Origin: DASQPA01 sp963757335
GTDB taxonomy: Bacteria > Acidobacteriota > Thermoanaerobaculia > Multivoradales > UBA5704
Assembly: GCA_963757335.1 (NCBI GenBank)
Contig: CAVWRJ010000013.1
Coordinates: 434,001-498,000 of the forward strand
Direction of reading: 5' to 3'
Length of the DNA: 64,000 nucleotides
A program made the translations under genes and the position numbers. This document shows positions 52,231 to 61,433 of this stretch, in pieces; the first letter of the stretch is position 1; every line of letters begins with the position of its first letter. The notes below the pieces were generated by a model. It had not been told where the DNA came from and searched no databases. It worked only from the letters and a program-made list of their open reading frames with translations.

Positions 52231-55200
52231 CTATCCCGCCGCGGCCACCTTGGCCACTTCGGCCACCTCGGCGAGCGCGTCCGTGAGAACGGAGAGAAAA
52301 AGATCGCAGTGCTCGTCCTTCAAGGCGATCGGCGGTTTCATCTTGAGGACGTTGTGGTGCGGGCCCTCGGTCGCGAGGAGGACCCCGCGCCGCCGGGCGG
52401 CCTCCAGGGTGATCGCCGCCTCCCGCGGCGCCGGCTCCCGGGTCTCCCGATCGCGGACCAGCTCGACGCCGAGGAAGAGCCCGAGCCCGCGGACATCGCC
52501 GATCAGCGGCTGGCGCTGCTGAAGCTCGCGGAGATCGGCCAGGAGGCGCCGGCCTATCCGCTCGGCATTCTGCTGCAGGCGTTCGTCGCGGATCACGTCG
52601 AGCACGGCGAGGCCGATCGCCGCCGAGACCGGGTTGCCGCCGAAGGTGTTGAAGTACTCCATACCGTTATGGAACGAGGCCGCGATCTCCGGCGTAGTCA
52701 CCACCGCCGCCAGCGGATGCCCGTTGCCCAGCGGCTTCCCGAGGGTGACGATGTCGGGTACCACCCCCTGGGTCTCGAAGGCCCACAGGTGGCTCCCTGC
52801 TCGGCCGAGCCCCACCTGCACCTCGTCGGCGATACACACCCCGCCCGCCGCCCGCACCCCTTCGTAGGCCGCGGCGAGGTAGCCGGGGGGGAGGACGATG
52901 TGTCCCCCACAGCTGTGGATCGACTCGGCATAGAAGGCGGCCAGGCGGGAGCCTCGGGTCTGGATGTCCGCGATCCGCTCGCCCACCGACCCGGCGTAGA
53001 GCCGGCCGAGGCCGGGGCCGTCCGGATCGTCGCTCCGGAAACGCCCGCGGTAGCCGTCCGGCAGCTCGCAGACCTGGACGTGCTCCGGTCGCCCCTGGCC
53101 GCCGGGGCCGTTGAGCTTGTAGGGGGAGAGCTCGACCAACGAGGTCAGGTTGCCGTGGTAGGCGTGGTCGACGACCAGGACGTCACGGCCCCCGGTGTGA
53201 GTGCGGGCGAGGCGGAGGGCGAGGTCGTTCGCCTCGCTCCCGGAGTTGACGAGGAAGCAGACGCTCAAGGGCTCGGGGAAGGTCGCCGTCAGACGCCGGA
53301 CGTAGCGGACGACCGCGTCGTGGAGGTAGCGGGTGTTGGTGTTCAAGCGCCCCATCTGCTCCCGGCCGGCCGCCACCACCCGGGAATGGCAGTGGCCGAC
53401 GTGGCAGACGTTGTTGACCATGTCGAGGTAGGCCCGGCCGCTCTCGTCGTAGAGGAACTGTCCCTCTCCCCGGACGAGCTTGAGCGGCTCGGCGTAGGAG
53501 AGGCTGAGCGAGCGCCCGAGATGGAGCTGGCGCTGGCGCTTCAAGTAGGCCGGCTCGCGCGGCGGCGGCTCTGCCGAAGCCCCCTCCGGCAACCCGAGGA
53601 CGAGGTTGGGGTCCGGGCTCACGCTCTCCCAGACATCTAAGGTACTCGGCGGGGCGACGCCGTAGATCCCGCACCCCTCGTCCAGGGTATGGGTGAGGAG
53701 CTGGAGGTGGAGGTGGGGGGGCCAGCCGCCGTTCTCGGCGGCGCTCCCGATCTGGCCCACGAGCGCCCCAGCTTCCAGCCGCTCCCCGGCGGCGAGCCGG
53801 CCGAGGACCTCCCGGTCGAGATGGCCGTAGAGGGTCCAGAACGGTATTCTCCTGTTCGGCGCTGGCTCCAGGTCCCTCTCTGTCGCATGCGCGAGGAGGA
53901 CGACGGGCCCATAGTCGCCGGGGCCGCGGTCCTCGATCGCCGCGACCGTACCGGCGAGCGCTGCGCAGACCGGCTCCCCCGGTTCGGCGTAAACGTCCAC
54001 CCCTAAATGCACGTCGCGCTGCTCGCCGGTCGCCAGGGCGAACTGGGAGCCGCGGTTGATCGGCCGGCGCTCCAGGTAGCGGCCGATCCCGAAGCGCGCC
54101 CCGCTCTCCTGCATTTGCCCGAAGACATAGCCGGTGAGCGCGGAGAGATCGCCGGGATCGACCCCCGCCGCCGCCACCGCCGCCTCTCCCAGGTCGACCC
54201 GCACCCGCGGCGCGGACTTGAGGCCGGGGACGACCGGGGCGAAACCGCCGCTGTGCGCCGCGATCCAGCCGACGATCCGGTGGGCCTCGGGGCTGGGCTC
54301 GCGGCCGCAGGCGTCCCGCAGGGTGAAATGGGCGAGGTGGGTGTTGACCGCGGCGAGGCGCGCCAGGAGAGCCCACACCCCCTCCTGGCTGATCAGGAGG
54401 TAGTCGTTGCCCGGGGCTTCTGAGTGCTGCCAGGCGGCCATGACGATGCTCATGGCGAGCCGGGTGAGGATGAGCTCCCAAAGGAGGGCGAGCTCGACCC
54501 CGGTCAACCGGAGGACGTCGTCGTAGGCGTTGACGAGCGGGAGGATGGATTCTAGGGGCCGGTCCTGGCCGAGCATGGCATAGGCGCACGCTACGGCGAG
54601 GTTCGAGATCCGCGGGCCATGGATCATGTCGCCGAAGTCGATGATCCCGGAGACCCGGCCGTCCTCGCCGATGAGCACGTTGTGGTCGGAGGCGTCGCCA
54701 TGGATCACCTGCGCCGGGCAGCCGGCGAGCCGGGGGAGGATCGCCGCCGCGAAGCGTCCCAGGACCCGGCCGGCGAGCTCTCGGCGGGCGGAATCGGCGA
54801 CGAGCGGCAGCCGGGGCAGGAGATCGCCGGCGGTCTGCATCGCCCAGCGGTGCGGCCGCCGCATGCGGGGGTGCTCGAAACCCGCGAAGGCGCGGTCCAT
54901 CCGGGCGAGGAAGCGGCCGAGGGAGGCGAAGGTGGCGGCGGCGGTGGGACTCGCGCCACTCGCGTTGGGGTGCCTCCCCCAGGGCCACCCTGGGAGCCAG
55001 GTGAGGAGGCGCACCGGCCGCTCGGCGCCGTCCCCCGTCGCCACTGTCACCTTGGCGATCGACTCGCCATCCGCTGCCAGGACCGGACGGGGAACGGGGA
55101 GAGATGGATCGCGGCTCGCCAGGTGCAGCAGCGCCCGGTTCTGGAAGTCGAGCTCCCCAAGGTCCGCCATCGGCGCCATCGGCGCCATCGGCGGATGAAC

Positions 55201-55371
55201 CTTGAGGACGTAGAGCTCCCCGTCTCTCGTCGCTACCCGGAAGTTATGGTCGTGCTCCCCGGGGAGGGGGAGGACCTCGACTCCCTCGCTCGCGATGCCG
55301 TAGAGCCGGGCGAGGATCTCGCGGGCGGCCTCTGGGGTCACCGGGGCCGCTGTCGTGGGCAGGGTAGTCAT
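52231..55371 (-). CDS. Triple-domain protein: APH-type kinase, M23 peptidase-like, class III aminotransferase-fold
   Basis: 1046 residues from ATG 55371. Residues about 20-330: aminoglycoside-phosphotransferase-fold kinase (VIHGDASDHNVLI, IIDFGDMIHGPRISNL). About 430-560: M23-like fold (HLGVDVYAEPGEPVCAALAG, TLYGHLD, WPPHLHLQ). About 600-1040: class III PLP aminotransferase fold (VNSGSEANDLALRLARTHT, IADEVQVGLGRAG, TLGKPLGNGHP with the PLP Lys). The last part most resembles AGXT2L-type ammoniophospho-lyases. In animals the hydroxylysine kinase and 5-phosphohydroxylysine lyase are separate relatives of the first and third domains. So phosphorylation of a hydroxy-amine followed by elimination is a reasonable inference; the role of the M23-like domain is unknown. 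Confidence 0.88.
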   Translation of the reverse strand: MTTLPTTAAPVTPEAAREILARLYGIASEGVEVLPLPGEHDHNFRVATRDGELYVLKVHPPMAPMAPMADLGELDFQNRALLHLASRDPSLPVPRPVLAADGESIAKVTVATGDGAERPVRLLTWLPGWPWGRHPNASGASPTAAATFASLGRFLARMDRAFAGFEHPRMRRPHRWAMQTAGDLLPRLPLVADSARRELAGRVLGRFAAAILPRLAGCPAQVIHGDASDHNVLIGEDGRVSGIIDFGDMIHGPRISNLAVACAYAMLGQDRPLESILPLVNAYDDVLRLTGVELALLWELILTRLAMSIVMAAWQHSEAPGNDYLLISQEGVWALLARLAAVNTHLAHFTLRDACGREPSPEAHRIVGWIAAHSGGFAPVVPGLKSAPRVRVDLGEAAVAAAGVDPGDLSALTGYVFGQMQESGARFGIGRYLERRPINRGSQFALATGEQRDVHLGVDVYAEPGEPVCAALAGTVAAIEDRGPGDYGPVVLLAHATERDLEPAPNRRIPFWTLYGHLDREVLGRLAAGERLEAGALVGQIGSAAENGGWPPHLHLQLLTHTLDEGCGIYGVAPPSTLDVWESVSPDPNLVLGLPEGASAEPPPREPAYLKRQRQLHLGRSLSLSYAEPLKLVRGEGQFLYDESGRAYLDMVNNVCHVGHCHSRVVAAGREQMGRLNTNTRYLHDAVVRYVRRLTATFPEPLSVCFLVNSGSEANDLALRLARTHTGGRDVLVVDHAYHGNLTSLVELSPYKLNGPGGQGRPEHVQVCELPDGYRGRFRSDDPDGPGLGRLYAGSVGERIADIQTRGSRLAAFYAESIHSCGGHIVLPPGYLAAAYEGVRAAGGVCIADEVQVGLGRAGSHLWAFETQGVVPDIVTLGKPLGNGHPLAAVVTTPEIAASFHNGMEYFNTFGGNPVSAAIGLAVLDVIRDERLQQNAERIGRRLLADLRELQQRQPLIGDVRGLGLFLGVELVRDRETREPAPREAAITLEAARRRGVLLATEGPHHNVLKMKPPIALKDEHCDLFLSVLTDALAEVAEVAKVAAAG

Positions 55372-55455
55372 GGAAAGGGTGCTCCAGGGAGTGGGGTGCC
55401 GGGGGGCATTCTATGCCATGCCATAATCGCCTTCGTTACCCCGACTGGAGCACCC

Positions 55456-58400
55456 ATGGCGGTCCACGAAGCCTCGACCCCGCCGCCGGACTCCGCCACC
55501 CTGCCGCACCTCTCAGCGGTGCCGGCTGGGGCGGGCCCGACGCTCCTCCCCGGCCAGGTCCTCGCCGGGCGCTTCCGTATCGTGCGCCGCATCGCGCAGG
55601 GTGGCATGGGGGAGGTCTGGGAGGCCGAGGACCTGGAGTTCGTGGGCGAGCGGGTGGCGGTCAAGACCATCCGGCCGGAGATCGCCGGAGACGAGTGGGC
55701 GATCGCCCGCTTCCGGCGCGAGATCCAGCTCGGCAAGCGGGTCACCCACGGCAACGTCTGCCGGGTCTTCGACCTCTTCCATCACCGCCTCGACGGGAGC
55801 CCGGGGGGCACCGCCGGAGAGGCCCTGCGGATCACCTTCCTCACCATGGAGCTCCTCCCCGGCGAGACCCTGGCGGCGCGCATCGCCCGAGCCGGGCCCT
55901 TGACGCCCGTCCAAGCCTTGCCGCTCGTCCGCCAGATGGCCGCCGCTCTCGACGCCGCCCACACCGCCTCCGTGGTGCACGGCGACTTCAAGAGCAGCAA
56001 CGTGATGGTCGCCGGTGAAGGTGAGGCGGCGCGCGCCGTGGTCACCGACTTCGGTCTCGCCCACGCGCGCGATGCCGGAACGGGAAGCCACGCCGGGGAG
56101 ATGGGAGATGGTTTCGACGACCGGGGCGGCACCCCAGCCTATATGGCGCCGGAGCAGGTGAAGGGGGGAGGGTCGAGCGCCGCTGGCGACCTCTACGCGC
56201 TCGGCGTCGTCCTCTACGAGATGGTCACCGGCCGGCTGCCGTTCGCCGGCAAAACCCCCTTCGCCGCCGCCACCGGCGAGCCGCCCCCCTCGCCGCGCGG
56301 GCTCGTCCCCGACCTCGATCCGGCCTGGGAGCGGACCATCCTCCGCGCGATGGCCGCCGATCCCCGGCAACGCTTCCCGACCGCCGCGGCGGTCGCCCGC
56401 GCCCTTGCCGGGGAGCCCCCGGCCACGCCGGCCGGGCGCCCCCGGACCGGCCGCGCGGCCCGCCTCGCCATGGCGCTCGTGCTGCTCGCGGGAATGGCCA
56501 CCGGCATCGGGTTCTGGCTTCACCGGCCCGTCTCTCCTCCCGCTCTCCCGCCCGGGCCCGCCCGAACGGCCCCCCGCCGCTCGGTCGCCGTGCTCGGCTT
56601 CAAGAACCTCTCCGGCCGCCCCGACGCCGCCTGGCTCTCCGTGGCGCTCTCCGAGATGCTGGCGACCGACCTCGCGGCGGGCGGCAAGCTGCGGATCATC
56701 CCGGCCGAGACCGTCGCCCGGATGAAAGTCGAGCTCGCCCTTGCCGACTTCGACACCCTCGCCCGCGACACCCTGACCCAGATCCGCGGCAACCTGGGGA
56801 GCGACCTCGTCGTCCTCGGCTCCTACATCGCGCTCGGCAAAGACGCCGGAGGGCGCATCCGGCTCGACCTCCGGCTCCAGGACGCGCGGACCGGCGAGAC
56901 CGTGGCGGCGATCGGCCGCAACGGCACCGAGGCCGGGCTCTTCGACCTCGTGGGCGGGGCGGGGGCCGATCTGCGCCGGGAGCTCGGGGCCGGCGCCATC
57001 ACGGCGGGCGAGACCGGCCGGGCCCTCGCCTCGTTCCCGGTGAGCCCCGAGGCAGCGCGCCTCTACGCCGAGGGCCTCTCCCGGCTCCGCCGGTTCGACG
57101 CCGCGGCGGCCCGCGGCCTCCTGGCGCGGGCGGCGGCGGCGAGCCCGGGCCAGCCGCTCGCCCATGCCGCCCTCTCGGCGGCTCTCTCCGACCTCGGCTA
57201 CGAAGAGCAGGCGCGGGACGAGGCGCGGCGGGCCTTCGAGCTCTCCTCCGGCCTGCCGCGCGAGGAGCGCCTGGCGGTCGAAGGACGCTTCCGCGAGAGC
57301 GCCGGGGAGTGGCCGCGGGCGACCGAGATCTACCGCACTCTCTTCGGCTTCTTCCCCGACAATCTGGAGTACGGCCTGCGGCTCGCCGCCGCCCAGGTCG
57401 CCGCCGGGCAGGCCGAGCCCGCCCAGGCCACCCTGCGCCTGCTCCGCGAGCTCCCCGCGCCGGCCGCGGGGGACCCGCGGATCGACCTCGCCGAGGCCGC
57501 CGCCCAGGAGGCCCGCTCGGACTTCGTCCACGAGCGCGAGGCTGCCGAACGGGGGGCGGCGAAGGGGACGGCACAGGGGGCGCGGCTCCTCGTCGCCCGG
57601 GCCCGCATCCTCGCCGGCACCGCCGCCCGCAACCTGGGCGACCTCGACCGTGCCGCCGCCGATTTCGAAGCGGCGCGGCAGGCCTTCGCCACGGCGGGCG
57701 ACCGGGCGGGGGTGGCGCGGGCGGCCAACAGCCTGGGGATCGTCGCCTGGCAGCGCGGCGACCTCCCCGCCGCCCGGAAGCTCTACGACGAGGCGCTCGC
57801 GACCTTCCGCGCCACCGGCGACCGGCGCGGTGCCGCCCAGGCGCTCAACAACATCGCCATCCTCCTCTGGCAGGAGGGAAACCTCGGGGGGGCCCGGGAG
57901 ATCTACGGCAAAGTGCTCGCCGTTTACCGCGAGACCGGCAACCGCCGCGGGCTCGCGAGCTCGCTGTCGAACCTCGGCATGGTGCAGCGGGCCGAAGGGG
58001 ACCTGGGGAGCGCCCGGCGTACCCACGAGCAGGCGCTCGCCTTGAGGCGGGAGATCGGCGAGCGCCAGGGGGAGGCGGTGTCGCTCGACAACCTGGCCCA
58101 GGTGCTCTCCGATGCCGGCGACCTCTTAGGGGCGCGCGATTTGAACGCCAAGGCGCTCGCCCTCTTCCGCGAGGTCGGCGACCGGCGGGGCGCCGCCGAC
58201 GCCCTCATCAACCTCGGGGAGATCGACTGGGAGCGCGGCGAGCTCGAGCCCGCCCGCCGCTCCTACGAGGCGGCGCTCGCCACCAAGCGCGCCCTGGCCG
58301 ACCGGGCCGGCCTCGCCACGGCGCTCACCGGGCTGGGCGACGTCCACCTCGCGCGCGGCGACGGCGCGGCGGCGGCGAAGTGCTTCGTAGAAGCGCTCGC

Positions 58401-58941
58401 CCTCCGCGAGGCCCTGGGCAAGAAGGCGGGCGCCGCCCGGGCCCGGCTCGGCCTCGCCGCCGCCGCCTTCGCGGCGGGGGACCCCGGCGGCGCCGAACCG
58501 CTCGCCCGGGCGGCGGTCGCGGCGGCGCGCGCCGCCGAGGCGGCGAGCGTCGAGGCCGAGGGGGACCTCCTCCTCTCCCGCTGCCGGCTCGCCCGCGGGC
58601 AGGCTGCGGCGGCGTGCCAGGCCGTCGACGAGGGCCGGGAGCGCGCCGGCCGCGATCCCGACCGGCGCTTCCGGCTGGCCGCCGCGATCGCCGGAGCGCG
58701 CGCCGCCGCCGCTGCCGGGAAGGCCGGCGAAGCGCGCACCGCCTTGAACGCCGCCCTCGCCGAGGCGCGCCAGGGGGGGCTCGCCGGCTTCGAGCTCGAG
58801 GCCGGCCTCGCCCTGGGGGAGCTCGAGATCGCGACCGGCGAGGGGGAGACCGGCCGCACCCATCTGGCGGCGGTCCTGCGGCAGGCCCGGGCCCGGGGGT
58901 TCGGCGGGATTGCGGCGCAGGCGGAGAGCCTGCTACATTAG
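55456..58941 (+). CDS. Membrane Ser/Thr protein kinase with TolB-like domain and TPRs
   Basis: 1161 residues from ATG 55456. Kinase domain about 35-310 (RRIAQGGMGEVWEAED, VAVKTIRPE, catalytic loop VVHGDFKSSNVMV at His175 and Asp177, DFGLAHARD, GTPAYMAPEQVKG). HGD replaces HRD, so it is a non-RD kinase. One membrane helix (AMALVLLAGMATGIGFWL, about 336-356). The extracytoplasmic part begins with a TolB-N/CsgG-like domain (VAVLGFKNLSGRPDAAWLS, SDLVVLGSYIAL), then at least ten TPR units of about 40 residues (RGAAQALNNIAILLWQEGNL and similar). Signal sensing outside and phosphorylation inside is the expected design. It is divergent from the triple-domain gene. Confidence 0.93.
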   Translation: MAVHEASTPPPDSATLPHLSAVPAGAGPTLLPGQVLAGRFRIVRRIAQGGMGEVWEAEDLEFVGERVAVKTIRPEIAGDEWAIARFRREIQLGKRVTHGNVCRVFDLFHHRLDGSPGGTAGEALRITFLTMELLPGETLAARIARAGPLTPVQALPLVRQMAAALDAAHTASVVHGDFKSSNVMVAGEGEAARAVVTDFGLAHARDAGTGSHAGEMGDGFDDRGGTPAYMAPEQVKGGGSSAAGDLYALGVVLYEMVTGRLPFAGKTPFAAATGEPPPSPRGLVPDLDPAWERTILRAMAADPRQRFPTAAAVARALAGEPPATPAGRPRTGRAARLAMALVLLAGMATGIGFWLHRPVSPPALPPGPARTAPRRSVAVLGFKNLSGRPDAAWLSVALSEMLATDLAAGGKLRIIPAETVARMKVELALADFDTLARDTLTQIRGNLGSDLVVLGSYIALGKDAGGRIRLDLRLQDARTGETVAAIGRNGTEAGLFDLVGGAGADLRRELGAGAITAGETGRALASFPVSPEAARLYAEGLSRLRRFDAAAARGLLARAAAASPGQPLAHAALSAALSDLGYEEQARDEARRAFELSSGLPREERLAVEGRFRESAGEWPRATEIYRTLFGFFPDNLEYGLRLAAAQVAAGQAEPAQATLRLLRELPAPAAGDPRIDLAEAAAQEARSDFVHEREAAERGAAKGTAQGARLLVARARILAGTAARNLGDLDRAAADFEAARQAFATAGDRAGVARAANSLGIVAWQRGDLPAARKLYDEALATFRATGDRRGAAQALNNIAILLWQEGNLGGAREIYGKVLAVYRETGNRRGLASSLSNLGMVQRAEGDLGSARRTHEQALALRREIGERQGEAVSLDNLAQVLSDAGDLLGARDLNAKALALFREVGDRRGAADALINLGEIDWERGELEPARRSYEAALATKRALADRAGLATALTGLGDVHLARGDGAAAAKCFVEALALREALGKKAGAARARLGLAAAAFAAGDPGGAEPLARAAVAAARAAEAASVEAEGDLLLSRCRLARGQAAAACQAVDEGRERAGRDPDRRFRLAAAIAGARAAAAAGKAGEARTALNAALAEARQGGLAGFELEAGLALGELEIATGEGETGRTHLAAVLRQARARGFGGIAAQAESLLH

Positions 58942-58956
58942 CCCCCAGAAATCCGT

Positions 58957-60066
58957 ATGAAGACGACGAGTTACCGGTCGCTCCGACGCCGTATTCTGGC
59001 GCTCGCCTTCGCCGCCGTCCTGGGGCTGGTGTCCGCCCCCGGCGCGGAGGCGCGGGACGCCTGCGAGGTCGGCCCGGAGGACCTGACGCCGGGCGTCCCG
59101 GTCGCCGACATCGCGGGGAGCGTGAGTTGCCCTTCCGGCCCGGTCTTCTTCGTCGACGTCCCCGCTGGGGCGACCCGGCTGACCTTCACGACCTCGGGCG
59201 GCGCCGGCAACGCCGATCTCCTGGTCAAGCTCGGCGCTCCCCCTACCTCCAGCGACTTCGACCGCGGCTCGCAGGAACCGGGCAACGCCGAGATGGTGCG
59301 GTTCGACAATCCGGCGGCCGGGACCTGGTACGCCCAGATCGTCCCGCGGCCCGGCTTCACGGGGGTGACGCTCACCGCCGATCTCGTGGCGCCCGAGACC
59401 GAGGTGAAAGACGGGATTCCCCAGACCAACCTGTCGGACGATCAGCCGGGCGGGGTCCAGTACTTCACGATCGACGTTCCCCCCGGGATCGCCAACCTCG
59501 CGGTGACGACGGCCGGCGGGACCGGCAACGCCGACCTCTTCGTCCGCCGCGGGGCTCTCCCCACGACGGCGATCTCCGACGCCTCCTCCCGCGGGCGCAC
59601 CAACAGCGAGCGGGTCGACATCCCCTCGCCCCAGGGCGGGGTGTTCAAGATCGCCCTGGTCGCCAGCGCGCCGTTCACCGGGGTCACCCTCGTCGTCACC
59701 CTGACCCCGGCTACCCCGGCCGGAGCCTGCGTCCCCACTCCCGAGGCCCTCTGCCTCCTGGGCGGCCGCTTCCAGGTCGACGTCACCTGGATCGACCAGC
59801 ACTCCGGCGGCCTCCAGGGGGTCGGCAAGTCGATCCCCGGCACCGACCAGACCGGCTACTTCTGGTTCTTCGGTCCGGACAACACGGAGCTGGTGGTCAA
59901 GATGGTCGACGGGCGCACCTTAAACAACCACTTCTGGTTCTTCCGCGGCGGCCTCTCCGACGTGGACTACACGATCCGGGTCACCGACACCGCCACCGGA
60001 GTCAAGCGGACCTACCGAAACCCGCCGAACAGCCTGACGAGCAGCGCCGACACCTCGGCGTTCTGA
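58957..60066 (+). CDS. Secreted PPC-domain protein with the shared C-terminal domain
   Basis: 369 residues from ATG 58957, 15 bp behind the kinase gene, so probably co-transcribed. Signal peptide ending near GAEARD, then two pre-peptidase C-terminal (PPC) beta domains (FFVDVPAGATRLTFTTSGG, GNADLLVK; and YFTIDVPPGIANLAVTTAGG, GNADLFVRRG). The last 105 residues are the shared domain (ALCLLGGRFQVDVTW, YFWFFGPDNTELVVK, VDGRTLNNHFWFF, TSAF), of the one-disulfide type. No protease domain is attached. Probably an extracellular binding protein. Confidence 0.9.
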   Translation: MKTTSYRSLRRRILALAFAAVLGLVSAPGAEARDACEVGPEDLTPGVPVADIAGSVSCPSGPVFFVDVPAGATRLTFTTSGGAGNADLLVKLGAPPTSSDFDRGSQEPGNAEMVRFDNPAAGTWYAQIVPRPGFTGVTLTADLVAPETEVKDGIPQTNLSDDQPGGVQYFTIDVPPGIANLAVTTAGGTGNADLFVRRGALPTTAISDASSRGRTNSERVDIPSPQGGVFKIALVASAPFTGVTLVVTLTPATPAGACVPTPEALCLLGGRFQVDVTWIDQHSGGLQGVGKSIPGTDQTGYFWFFGPDNTELVVKMVDGRTLNNHFWFFRGGLSDVDYTIRVTDTATGVKRTYRNPPNSLTSSADTSAF

Positions 60067-60073
60067 AGACTTC

Positions 60074-61351
60074 TCAGGCCTCGATCGCCCGCCCCGCCGT
60101 CTCTGGGAGAGTCCACACCCAGATCCCGGCGAGGAGTGCGAAGCCGGCCGCCAGGGCGACGCCGCCGGCGAGCCCCCAGCGGCCGGCAACCCCCACGATC
60201 ACCAGCGGGGTCAGGAACTGCACCCCGCGGGTGACGTTCATGATCACCGACATGGCGGCGCCCCGCACCCGGGTGGGGAAGAGCTCCGAGAAGTAGGCCC
60301 CGTAGCAGGACCAGGTGCCGGTGCCGATCCCTGCCACCAGCATGCAGGCGAGGCCGACCGCCGGCCGCGCCACGACCGACTGCCAGAACAGGGTGACGGC
60401 GAGGAGGCCGGCGGCGTTGACCGCGCAGTAGAGGGTGAAGGCGCGCCGCCGGCCGACGGCGTCCGAGGTCCAGCCGAAGGTGAGATAGCCGAGAAACGAG
60501 CCGGCGACGAAGGTGAGCGTCCACCAGCCGGAGCCGAAGATCGAGAGGTCCCGCTGCTGCTGGAGATAGCGCGGCAGCCAGACGACGGCGAACCAGTAGG
60601 ACGACATGTTGAAGGCGGTCAAGAGAAAGGCGCGGGTGAAGATGGAGAGGAGGTCGGGAGCGACGAGCTGGGCCAGGATCGGCCGCCGCGAGCGCGCCAT
60701 CTCCGGCGCCGCGAGCTCGCCGGCCGCGAGCCGCCGCCGGTGCTCGGTCCACAGATCCGACTCGGGGAGCCAGCGCCAGGCGGCGAGCGCCAGGGCCGGC
60801 AGGATCGAGAGCAGGAAGACCGCCCGCCAGCCCAGAACCGGGGCGAGGAAGGAGCCGGCGATGGCGGCCAGCCCCATGCCGGCCGGGGCGCCCGTCTGGG
60901 CGATGGCGCCGTAGCGGCCGCGGAGAGCGGGCGGGAAGGTCTCCCCCACCATCGCCTGTCCCGCCCCCCAGGTGCCGCCGATGCCGAGTCCCGCCAGGGC
61001 CCGGCCGATCACCAGCCAGGTCACCCCAGGAGCCAGGCCGCAGACCGCGTTGCCGACCGAAAAGGCGGCGATCGCCACCGCGAGCGACGTCCGCCGCCCC
61101 AGCCGGTCGCTCATCCAGCCGAAGAGGAGCCCCCCCACCCCGGTGGCGCCGATGGCGACCGCGGTCAAGACCGCGAGCTGCCCTTCGAGCAGGTGGAAGG
61201 CCTCCTTGAGCGGCTGGAGGACGAAGGAGAAGAGCATGAGAGAGTAGAACCCCAGGCACCAGGCCCCCCAGGCGAAGGCGAGGATGAACCGGTGCACCCG
61301 GAGGGGGCGTTCGTGCTGGGAGAGGCGGGCGGGCTGTGGTGTGGCGAGCAC
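60074..61351 (-). CDS. MFS transporter
   Basis: 425 residues from GTG 61351. Twelve predicted membrane helices. Loop 2-3 motif GWMSDRLGRRTSL is the classic MFS signature and a related segment GWTSDAVGRRRAF occurs in the second half. PPALRGRYGAIAQTGAPAG in helix 5 resembles sialate/sugar-acid and aromatic-acid proton symporters. Substrate unknown. Convergent with the PPC gene (7 bp gap). Confidence 0.92.
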   Translation of the reverse strand: MLATPQPARLSQHERPLRVHRFILAFAWGAWCLGFYSLMLFSFVLQPLKEAFHLLEGQLAVLTAVAIGATGVGGLLFGWMSDRLGRRTSLAVAIAAFSVGNAVCGLAPGVTWLVIGRALAGLGIGGTWGAGQAMVGETFPPALRGRYGAIAQTGAPAGMGLAAIAGSFLAPVLGWRAVFLLSILPALALAAWRWLPESDLWTEHRRRLAAGELAAPEMARSRRPILAQLVAPDLLSIFTRAFLLTAFNMSSYWFAVVWLPRYLQQQRDLSIFGSGWWTLTFVAGSFLGYLTFGWTSDAVGRRRAFTLYCAVNAAGLLAVTLFWQSVVARPAVGLACMLVAGIGTGTWSCYGAYFSELFPTRVRGAAMSVIMNVTRGVQFLTPLVIVGVAGRWGLAGGVALAAGFALLAGIWVWTLPETAGRAIEA

Positions 61352-61433
61352 GGTCTTAAGATCCTATCGCGAGAAGGCCTCCGCTCCCCCGGCCCGGAAT
61401 AGCGCCGCCGGGGCTTCCCGTTCTCTCGACCGT

